A DNA stretch of 64,000 bases from contig NZ_JAHFZZ010000010.1 of the NCBI RefSeq assembly GCF_018603905.1, forward strand, positions 242,076-306,075. Reading direction: 5' to 3'. Shown piece by piece: positions 36,801-42,507 of this stretch. The notes under the pieces were generated by a model. That model saw only the letters and a list, made by a program, of their open reading frames with translations. It was not told where the DNA came from and did no database searches. Numbering within the stretch: position 1 is the stretch's first letter; every line of letters begins with the position of its first letter. This DNA is from Nonomuraea sp. NEAU-A123. GTDB taxonomy: Bacteria > Actinomycetota > Actinomycetes > Streptosporangiales > Streptosporangiaceae. A program made the translations under genes and the position numbers.

Positions 36801-37437
36801 ACCCGGCCAGGCTGGAGGCCGCCGCGCAGACCGCGACGAGCGACGTGGAGCAATAGCTCTGCACCGCGTAGCTGGGACCCGACAGGCCCAGCGTGTGGGC
36901 CACGCGGAGGGTCAGCGAGTCCTTGTCGTTGGCCAGGCCGAGGGCGAGCTCGCCCATGGTGGCGGCGATGTCGTTCGGCATCAGGTTGTGCTGCAGGTAC
37001 GAGCTCCAGCCGGAACCGCCGAAGACGCCGATCGCGCCGTCGAAGCGGGTGGGGTCGCAGCCGGCGTCCTCCAGGGCCTCCCAGCTGTGTTCCAGGAACA
37101 GCCGGTGCTGCGGGTCAAGGATCTGGGCCTCCTTCGGACTGAACCCGAAGAACCCCGCGTCGAACAGCTCGACGCCCTCGATCACCGCACCGGCCTTCAC
37201 ATAGCCGGGATCCGCCAACAGATCCTCGGGCACCCCGGCGGCCCGCAACTCGTCATCGGTGAACCGGGTGATGCCGGAACGGCCGTCACGGATGTTCGCC
37301 CACAATCCGGCCACGTCGGAGGCTCCGGGGAACCGCCCCGACATCCCGACGATCGCAATGTCGTTGCCGGAAACCTCACCGGCCAGCTCGTCAGTCACGT
37401 CCACAGTCCTCAATTCCGGTCTCATCTCCGGCTCCAT
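27892..37437 (-). CDS. Type I modular PKS, two modules KS-AT-KR-ACP, KS-AT-KR-ACP (proposed modules 5 and 6)
   Basis: 3181 residues from ATG 37437 (ATG 37425 is an alternative); the frame is open upstream but contains no earlier start after the preceding stop. Module 5: KS Cys196 (VQSYCSTSLVAV); AT with GTGEQY, Ser650 (GYSLGEY) and HAFHS at 750; KR GGLGDVG near 1173, Tyr1329; ACP Ser1471 (FFDLGGNSLVA). Module 6: KS Cys1730 (VQTFCSTSLVAAH); AT with GAGEQY, Ser2207 (GYSLGEY) and HAFHS at 2306; KR GGLGGIA, Tyr2945; ACP Ser3104 (FFELGGNSLLG). There is no DH or ER, so both beta-carbons stay hydroxyl. The N-tail is acidic (MEPEMRPELRTVDVTDEL) and the C-tail basic (RRSGLEASAARRRGR). The usual actinomycete docking helices are absent. 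Confidence 0.93.
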   Translation of the reverse strand: MEPEMRPELRTVDVTDELAGEVSGNDIAIVGMSGRFPGASDVAGLWANIRDGRSGITRFTDDELRAAGVPEDLLADPGYVKAGAVIEGVELFDAGFFGFSPKEAQILDPQHRLFLEHSWEALEDAGCDPTRFDGAIGVFGGSGWSSYLQHNLMPNDIAATMGELALGLANDKDSLTLRVAHTLGLSGPSYAVQSYCSTSLVAVCAAASSLAGFECDLALAGGVAVNVPHRVGYLYQQGGIAPPDGECRAFDAGGLGSPLGSGVGVVALRRLEDALSAGDQIYAVIRGWAVNNDAGKKVGFTAPGVQGQAAVMAEALASAGLMPADIDYVEAHGTGTALGDAAELAALQQVFRDESCLIGSVKTNLGHLDRAAGVTSLIKTALALRHDEIPPTRNLTAPNPQLSAGEAELEVVTRLIAWPRRPGRTRRAGVSAFGIGGTNAHVVLEEAPPVSCPIPAPRPELLVWSARSAAAADAMTARLADHLASDSDTHHLPDIAYTLQSGRQVFGHRRMLVATTVDGAVAGLRDAGVLARADSRADRPVAFLIAGTGEQYPGLAADLYETEPVFRRTLDECRAVLRDHLDGVDPLAEMLLPRNPGQAAGLDRLLGRGSAPVDTMPTAVLQPALFAVEYALAQLVRSWGIEPALLAGYSLGEYVAACLAGVLPLDSALALVAHRARLIDALPAGAMSAVPLAADDLRNRLNRAGIADVDVAAVNGPELTVLAGPPAAMEAAREFLAGESVPCRPLATSHAFHSRMMEPVRDELTRWIATHVTLEEPRIPYVSNVTGALITAAEATDPGYWARHMCGPVLFDAVLGTLLEQGELALLEIGPGQSLGAMARGHRDCPRDRWPLVVSSLPAAADPRPASVVLAEGVGRLWLAGVPVDWAGYQQDRPVRKVGLPSYPFQRERYWIDPPRHQTAPAPDVLVAAPAPDKAVPHVQLMVPHWTATDGPAATGPSAGDAIGRCVVLADVGGVADAVVEALGSDGTEIVLVRPGGAFAEVVGGYTIDPESAADHTALARGLVGESPTTLVDLRLLDHPDGGDGRQVVLPLSRMLDAWGSEGGDSTRIIVATRGGQAVTAGEVPDPGQAAAATLPLVANQEYLNLDCRCVDLEAGTDVAATARDLVAELRSPATDTLAAYRAGRRHTRDYVPAAPDTTAPTEGLGVRPGGTYLMTGGLGDVGLLVAEHLVRAGAGRLILTSRGGVPATAGDPRYEAVQRLRALGAEVLTPQADVTDIDAMRAVMAEALRDGGRLDGVIHAAAETGRDTFLSMRDLGPEAVGRHFGAKVAGALVLRQVLAELPVERAPGFCVLFSSTSSLLGGITFGSYAAANAALTAVAHDTVASPTRWVAANWDTWSRTLEGMEGGIGAAMAAHAMSTEEGLAAFDRLVADSRPSLVVAAGGLDDRLPRAVAGPEPGAGGTRFPRPELPQPYSPPLTATERALAELWSEVLGIEPVGTRDNFFDLGGNSLVALQMLALVKKRFGTAVPTVMLFEAPTVHTLAGILDEKGAGAGRTAPMTARTTTSARATTVAKRVAQRAADGAVSSTDGTDADDDRRIAIVGMAGHFPGASDVGAFWNNLREGVESISFFSEEELLAAGVAPDLIHDPSYVPARPVLDDVSGFDAAFFGLSPRMAAITDPQQRAFIEVCWEALEQAGYAVPESRGRVGVFGGSNISTYLLRMGEHLLNDEEEVSHYEIIMGNDKDALTTTVSYLFDLYGPSVAVQTFCSTSLVAAHLAVQSLRNGECELALAGGVSIRVPDRIGHKFGPGGQESPDGHVRTFDARARGSMFGDGAAVVLLKRLSDAVRDGDHIWAVIRGSAMNNDGALKVGFTAPSVVGQARVIADAMADAGVTGEDISYIEAHGTATELGDPIELAALTRAFGETEETQYCPIGSVKTNIGHLDRAAGASGLIKTSLALREQVIPASLHYTSPNPEIDFENSPFYVNAQLSPWRTRDGRPRIAGINSLGMGGTNVHMVVEEAPVRPPAPPVSSESSRRYQVLPVSARNATAADQAGERLGRHLAAAPGIRLADVAFTLQVGRKTFEHRRVAVVDSVESAAAVLTGESPEPGVLSRVDTVQGRPVAFLLAGAGEQYPGLVTELYRREPEFRAALDECLELLRGPLGDVDLADLLAGGRGTAPDLAALLGRTSSNGSTKAGAGGDERVGVLERTEVVQPALFAVEYALARTLMTWGVQPRIMLGYSLGEYVAACLAGVLSLPDAIALVAYRAKLIDGVPPGSMAAVSLPAGELRRRFKLDERGLDLAAVNGPQVTVVAGPVEAMDGLLADLRRAEIPCRPLQTTHAFHSRMLARLSDELTAWVEANIELNPPALPYISNVTGEIADADLVCDPGYWARHMCGTVRFADGIDALLADPELAVVEIGPGQSLGALVRAAGCPPQRWPLILNALPGGSDSRPEDAVLAGCLARLWLLGADLDWAAHHGRHQNAAPADVLGAGLPGRIPLPTYPFQRQRYWIDPPASGARRQPVGALPALDLDNLFEAITNLPRLPEDQWMYLPVWRQTAPPAPGAQPGSWLVYTRDGLADQVAAELRRTAGAAVTLVRPGDAYADTADGYTVRPGSVGDTLSLLRDLRAAGRPLERVVHLWTLDAAPGDTTIRYGLHTLVALARAAAESGTDDWSLDVAVTGTQQVLGDDVSNPDGATLIGPCLVIPLEYPKVATRLIDLETAPPASATPGTLALAGRGAPALAGRGGSVVGGLVAELRRPQADRIVALRHGRRWVPGYETMAVDPDLETLRDGGVYLITGGLGGIALGLAERLARDCHANLVLLARRGLPPRSEWPRILASAGPNGAGPNGAGAVDEVTRWRIAQVTEIEKLGARVEIVTGDVSKPEDVRRAVDTAVERFGALHGVLHAAGVPGMGLMQFKRSDELDQVLAPKIAGTLAIAEALRIGEPDEVELDFLVLFASITSATGGGPGQVDYCAANAFLDGYAHRLAGTGRRVLAIDWGEWTWNAWEEGLAGYDGALQQFFRDNRARVGIDFEDGWRALLRALASGEPRVVVSTQDFPTVVLGSSRFNLEAVTSPAISSATGERHPRPELVTPYQEPSGSAEEQIAGIWCDSLKLDRVGVLDNFFELGGNSLLGVSIVAAMRRAFELDELPPHILYEAPTVSALGQTIEALSSGTGHASGNGADGGSHVRAQLRRSGLEASAARRRGR

Positions 37438-37504
37438 CTCGGCCTCATCGCGGCCGTCAACTCCGACTTCAACTGCGGTCCCGTCCGTGACCTCATCCGC
37501 GCGC

Positions 37505-40500
37505 TCATTTCCGTGGGCCGGAACGGGCGCGGCGGCGGCGCTGCCCCCGAGCCGAGCTGGTGGTGAGCGCCTGCCGAGTGCCGCCGTCGTCGTCCCCCGA
37601 GCGCTCCAGAGCCGCCGCGAACTCCGCGACCGTCGGGTGTTCGAACAGCACCGCGGGCGCGATGGGCACACCGAGCTCCTTCTCGATGGCGAGCACCATG
37701 GCCATGCCGACCAGGGAGTTCCCTCCGAGGTCGAAGAACGGGTCGTGCACGCCGACCTGCTCGATGCCCAGGTAGGCGCCCCACAGATCGGCGATCTTGG
37801 TCTCGGTCTCGTTCCTGGGCACCACGAACTCGGTCCGCAACCGCGGCCTCGGGAACCGCTCCCCACGAGGCGCCGCCGCCGCACCGACCAGCGCGTCGAG
37901 GTCGAACATGGCCGACCAGTCCCGCAGGACGTCCCGCAGCGGCTGGCGCGCGGCCAGGACGCTGCCGTGGCCGCCGGTCACGATCCGGTCGAGGAACGCG
38001 CACCCCGCCTCCTCGGCGAAGCCGTACCTCTCCCGGTAGGCGGCCACCCGCTGGGCCAGGCCGGAAGCGCCCTTCAGTGACTCGACCTGCCAGTCGTCAT
38101 GCTGCCACGTCCCCCAGGCGACCGACACCACCGTGGTGGACGGCGCGCTCGCCGCCAGCGCCTCGCCGTACGCGTCGAGCACGGTGTTGGCGGCGCAGTA
38201 GTCGCCCTCGCCGATGCCGCCGAACGCGGTCACCGCGGAGGAGTACAGGACCAGCAGTTCGGGCCGCTCCTCGGCAGGCGTACCCGCGCCGACCAGCTCG
38301 GCGAGTGGCCCCATCGCCAGCACCTTGGGCGCGAGCACCGCACCCGCCTCGGCCACGGTCCGGCGCTGCACCATCCCACCCGCCGGCACACCGGCCGCGT
38401 GGATCACACCGGTCAACGCGCCGAAGTGCTCCCGGCACCGCCGCAACGCCCCCCGCAACTCATCGGGAACACCGACGTCAGCGGTCAGCAACAGCACCTC
38501 GGCCCCAGCCGCCTCCAGCTCGGCGACGTTCTCAAGGCTCCGAGCCACCTTGCCGTCCTGCTCCGGTACGTCATGTGGGCCGCGCGCAGTCCCACCGTCC
38601 CGGTCCGGCACCTCGCGCAGGCCGCTGTGCGACTCGGCGATGCCTTTCAGTGGGGTCCGGCCCACCAGGGCGAGCCGTCGCACTCCGGCTCGTACCAGGT
38701 GCTTGGCCAGGCCCATGCCGAGTCCTCGGGCGCCACCGGTGATCAGGTAGACGCCGTCGGCCCGCCACGGGCTGTCGGCCGGCTCGCCACGGTCCGGGAC
38801 CTCGCCCCAGCTCTTCACCCAGCGACGACCCCGCCGCCACCCGGCCAGCCGGTCGTGCGCCTCGTCCGGCTCCCTGAGCAGCTCATGGACGAGCTGCCCG
38901 GCCACCTGCCCGCCGTCCTCGGGGTCGAGGTCGACGCCGCTCCAGGTCAGTCCGGCGTACTCGTGGTGCGCCGCCCGTCCAAGCCCATGCGTCACCGCCC
39001 GGTACGGCGCGACCGCGTCGCCACCGAGGATCTCGGCCGCCCCTCGGGTGACCGTCAGCAGCCGCACCCCCTGGCGCGCGGGCAGCTCACCCAGCGCCTG
39101 TACGGCCAGCAGCAGACTGTCGAACCCGTGCCCGATGGCCCCCCGCAGCTCCTCGTCGGTGGCGTACACAGGGGTGACAGCCGTCGCGAGCTGGCTCCAC
39201 AGGTGGACCACATGCACCGGCCCCGGCTCCGTCACAGCGGCGAACGCCTGGGCGTAGTGCTCGGGCACGGCGGGATCGATGACGATACGCCGCCCGTCCT
39301 GCCGCAGCCCGTTCCCGGCCACGACCTCGACCACCTGACTCCCGGCCGCGGCGACCAACTCGGCAAGCTCCTCACCGACCCCCTCCGAGTCGACGAAGAC
39401 CACCAACGGCCCACCCAGCCGTACGACCTGACGACCGCCGGGAGAGACGAGGTGCGCCGGAACGGGGCGGGTGGTGTCCTGTTGCCAGATCGGGGTGAAG
39501 GCGAAGTCGGCCGGTTTGGTGGGTCGGTCGGGGCGCGGGACGTCCTGGCCCTGGTCCGGCCAGAAGCGGGTGCGTTGGAAGGGGTACGCGGGCAGGTCCA
39601 CGAGGCGGGCGGTGGCGGGGCGGGTGAGCTCCCAGTTCAGCGTGACGCCCAGCTCCCACAGCCGTCCGCACGCCTCCAGCAGCTCGGCGCGGGCGTCCGG
39701 GCGCTCCCCCGCCGTCCACAGCGGCGGCAGAGTCCCGAGTACGGTGGCCGGCCGGTCGGACAGGTTCTGCCGGACCAACCCACCGAGGGTCTGGCCGGGG
39801 CCGATCTCGACGAAGGCGTCCACTTCCTGCGCGACGCAGTGCCGTACGGCGTCGGCGAACCGGACCGGACTGACCAGCTGATCGGCCCAGTACTGGGAAC
39901 TGGTGGCCTGCTCGGCGGTCAACGCGACACCGGTGAGGTTGGACACGATCGTGGTGGCCGGGACCTGACGTGGCACCGAGTCGAGCAGCGCGGCCAGCTT
40001 CTCGCGGGCGGGCTGGAGCAGCGACGAGTGGAACGCGTGCGCGGACCGCAGCGACCGGCAGGCGACACCCTCGGCGGTGAGCCGGCGGGTCACCGTCTCG
40101 ATGTCCTCGGGGAGCCCGCTGAGCACGGTCATCGAGGGCCCGTTGAGCGCCGCGACATCGACCTCGGTCTCGATGCCGGTCTCGATGCCGGTCTCGGTCT
40201 CGGTCTCGGTGCCGGTGCCGGTGCCGGCACCGGCGAGTAGTTCCCGGACGCGGTCCTCGCCTGCGGCGACGGCGACCATGCGGCCCGCCGGGGCGGCGGC
40301 GATCAGGCGGGCTCGTTCGGCCACCACGTACAGGGCGTCTTCCAGGGTGAACACGCCACCCAGACAGGCCGCGACGTATTCGCCGAGGCTGTAGCCGATG
40401 AGCATGTCCGGGGTGACGCCCCAGTGGGACAGGAGCCGGGCCAGGGCGTACTCGACGGTGAAGAGGTACGGGTGCGCGATCTCGGCGTGGCTGAGCGGGT

Positions 40501-42475
40501 CGTCGGCCCGGTCGGGTCCCGGGCCGTCGCGGCCGAGCAGGCCCGCGAGGCCGGTGGGGGCCGCGGGCTCGTCCTGCCCGTCGGTGGAGAAGAGCGGTCG
40601 CAGGTCCACGCCGCAGCGCTCGGCGGCCAGCTCGACGCACCGGTCGACCGCCTCGGCGTAGACGGGCTCGGTACGGTACAGCTCCCGGCCGAGGCCCGCG
40701 TATTGGTCTCCGACGCCGGGCAGCAGGAACGCGACCCGTGGACGGCCCTTCACCCGGTGCACGCCGCCCTCGGTGGCGACGCGGCCCAGCAGGCGGGCGG
40801 CGTCCTGGAGGTCGGTGCAGACCAGCGCGCGCCGGTGGTCGTGCTCGGCACGACCAGCCTGCAGCGTACGGGCCACATCGGCCAGGGCCGACTCCGGCCG
40901 GGCCACCAGCGTGGCGGCCAGCCGCCCGGCGTGCTCGCGCAGGGCGGCGTCACTGGCCGCCGACACGGGCAGCACCAGCGCCCGAGCATCCCCGGCCCTG
41001 CCGGGTTCTGGCAGATCGACGGCTGACCGCGCAGAAGAAGCGGACGTGCCGTGCCCGGTTTCCGTGGCGGGAGAAGCGGTGTTGGGGTCGGGGGCGGATT
41101 CCAGGATGAGGTGGGCGTTCGTGCCCGACCAGCCGAACGAGCTCACCCCCGCCAGCCGCGGCCCCGCCCCCACGAACGCCTGCGGTTCCCCCGCCACCGG
41201 CACGACCGTCCCGTCCTCCGGGATCGCGGCCGCCGGCTCGGACAGGTGCAGGTTCGGCGGGATCAGTTCGTTCTCCAGGACCAGGACCGTCTTGATCAGC
41301 CCGGCCACTCCGGCGGCCGCCTGGGTGTGCCCGATGTTGGTCTTCACCGCGCCGACCCGCAGCGGACGCTCGGCGGGGCGAGCGCCGAAGACGTCGTGCA
41401 GCGCCGACAGCTCGATGGCGTCGCCCAGGTGGGTGCCCGAGCCGTGCGCCTCCACGTACGAGATGTCCTCGGGGGTGACCCGCGCGGCGGCCAGGGCGCG
41501 GCCGATCACGTCGACCTGGGCGCTCCGGCTGGGTGCGGTGAGGCCGTTGCTGCGGCCGTCCTGGTTGACGGCCGAGCCGCGGATCACCGCGCGGATGCGC
41601 CGGCCGTTCTGGATGGCCTTGGACAGCGGCTCCAGCACCACCACGCCGCCGCCCTCGCCCATGACGTAGCCGTCGGCGCTGGCGTCGAACGTCTTGCACT
41701 TCCCGTCCGCGCACAGCATCGACGCCGCGCACGCCTGGATGAAGGTGCTCGGGTGGAAGGTCATCGACGCCCCGGCGGCGATCGCGAGGTCGCATTCGCC
41801 GCGCCGCAGTGCCTCCGCCGCGAGGTGGACCGCGATCAGCGAGGAGGAGCACGCCGTGTCGACGGCCAGCGTGGGGCCGCACAGGTTGAGCAGGTAGGCG
41901 ATGCGCCCGGCGGCGACGCTCATGGACGAGCCCTGGCCGAGGTACGGGTCCGCGAGCGCCTCCGCGCCGTGCCGTTCGAGCTGGAGCCGGCCGTACTGGA
42001 GGCTGTCCATGTAGCCGACCATCACGCCGGTACGGCTGCCCGACAGGCGCGACGGCGGCGCGCCCGCGTCCTCCAGGCCCTCCCAGGCCAGTTCGAGAAG
42101 GAGGCGCTGCTGCGGGTCCATCCGCAGGGCCTCGCGCGGCGAGAGGCCGAAGAACTCGGCGTCCCAGCCGGCGATGTCCGGCAGGAAGGAGCCGTACCTG
42201 GTGTACATGCCGCCGGCGGCGCGCGGGTCGGGGTCGTAGTAGTCGTCGATGTCCCACCGCGAGGATGGCACTTCGGTGACCGCGCTGCCGCCGTCGCGCA
42301 GCAGGTTCCAGAAACCCTCGACCGTGTCGCCGCCGCCGGGGTAGCGGCACGCCATTCCGATGATCGCGATGGGCTCGTGCTGACGATCTTCGGCCTCGGC
42401 GAGGCGGCGGCGGGTCTGGGTCAGTTCGACGGTCACGCGCTTGAGGTAGTCGCGTAGTTTGTCCTCGGTCGCCAT
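37505..42475 (-). CDS. Type I modular PKS, single module KS-AT-KR-ACP (proposed module 4, hybrid architecture)
   Basis: 1656 residues. ATG 42475 is preferred over ATG 42505 because it gives the docking helix MATEDKLRDYLKRVTVEL shared with modules 2 and 3 and follows GGAAAGG. KS: Cys209 in DTACSSSLIAVH. AT: atypical GVGDQY, Ser696 (GYSLGEYVAACL), HAFHS at 813, plus a low-complexity Thr/Glu/Gly insert at about 748-772. KR: GGARGLG, Tyr1426 (GDYCAANTVLD). ACP: Ser1587 (FFDLGGNSLVG). N-terminal docking and KS resemble modules 1-3, whereas AT, KR and ACP resemble modules 5-8, so this protein bridges the two types. The C-tail is strongly basic (RGQRRRRARSGPRK). There is no DH. The stop overlaps an out-of-frame ATG; the next PKS starts 67 bases on. 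Confidence 0.92.
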   Translation of the reverse strand: MATEDKLRDYLKRVTVELTQTRRRLAEAEDRQHEPIAIIGMACRYPGGGDTVEGFWNLLRDGGSAVTEVPSSRWDIDDYYDPDPRAAGGMYTRYGSFLPDIAGWDAEFFGLSPREALRMDPQQRLLLELAWEGLEDAGAPPSRLSGSRTGVMVGYMDSLQYGRLQLERHGAEALADPYLGQGSSMSVAAGRIAYLLNLCGPTLAVDTACSSSLIAVHLAAEALRRGECDLAIAAGASMTFHPSTFIQACAASMLCADGKCKTFDASADGYVMGEGGGVVVLEPLSKAIQNGRRIRAVIRGSAVNQDGRSNGLTAPSRSAQVDVIGRALAAARVTPEDISYVEAHGSGTHLGDAIELSALHDVFGARPAERPLRVGAVKTNIGHTQAAAGVAGLIKTVLVLENELIPPNLHLSEPAAAIPEDGTVVPVAGEPQAFVGAGPRLAGVSSFGWSGTNAHLILESAPDPNTASPATETGHGTSASSARSAVDLPEPGRAGDARALVLPVSAASDAALREHAGRLAATLVARPESALADVARTLQAGRAEHDHRRALVCTDLQDAARLLGRVATEGGVHRVKGRPRVAFLLPGVGDQYAGLGRELYRTEPVYAEAVDRCVELAAERCGVDLRPLFSTDGQDEPAAPTGLAGLLGRDGPGPDRADDPLSHAEIAHPYLFTVEYALARLLSHWGVTPDMLIGYSLGEYVAACLGGVFTLEDALYVVAERARLIAAAPAGRMVAVAAGEDRVRELLAGAGTGTGTETETETGIETGIETEVDVAALNGPSMTVLSGLPEDIETVTRRLTAEGVACRSLRSAHAFHSSLLQPAREKLAALLDSVPRQVPATTIVSNLTGVALTAEQATSSQYWADQLVSPVRFADAVRHCVAQEVDAFVEIGPGQTLGGLVRQNLSDRPATVLGTLPPLWTAGERPDARAELLEACGRLWELGVTLNWELTRPATARLVDLPAYPFQRTRFWPDQGQDVPRPDRPTKPADFAFTPIWQQDTTRPVPAHLVSPGGRQVVRLGGPLVVFVDSEGVGEELAELVAAAGSQVVEVVAGNGLRQDGRRIVIDPAVPEHYAQAFAAVTEPGPVHVVHLWSQLATAVTPVYATDEELRGAIGHGFDSLLLAVQALGELPARQGVRLLTVTRGAAEILGGDAVAPYRAVTHGLGRAAHHEYAGLTWSGVDLDPEDGGQVAGQLVHELLREPDEAHDRLAGWRRGRRWVKSWGEVPDRGEPADSPWRADGVYLITGGARGLGMGLAKHLVRAGVRRLALVGRTPLKGIAESHSGLREVPDRDGGTARGPHDVPEQDGKVARSLENVAELEAAGAEVLLLTADVGVPDELRGALRRCREHFGALTGVIHAAGVPAGGMVQRRTVAEAGAVLAPKVLAMGPLAELVGAGTPAEERPELLVLYSSAVTAFGGIGEGDYCAANTVLDAYGEALAASAPSTTVVSVAWGTWQHDDWQVESLKGASGLAQRVAAYRERYGFAEEAGCAFLDRIVTGGHGSVLAARQPLRDVLRDWSAMFDLDALVGAAAAPRGERFPRPRLRTEFVVPRNETETKIADLWGAYLGIEQVGVHDPFFDLGGNSLVGMAMVLAIEKELGVPIAPAVLFEHPTVAEFAAALERSGDDDGGTRQALTTSSARGQRRRRARSGPRK
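40161..40235 (-). repeat. Hexanucleotide repeat inside the module 4 AT
   Basis: About 75 bases made of GGTCTC/GGTGCC-like 6-base units encode a run of Gly-Thr, Thr-Glu and Gly-Ile-Glu-Thr dipeptides in the small subdomain of the AT. The other ATs in the window have no such insert. The frame is kept because units are multiples of 3. Confidence 0.8.
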
Positions 42476-42507
42476 CGGACGAGCCTTTCCGGTAACGAGA
42501 GTCATGG

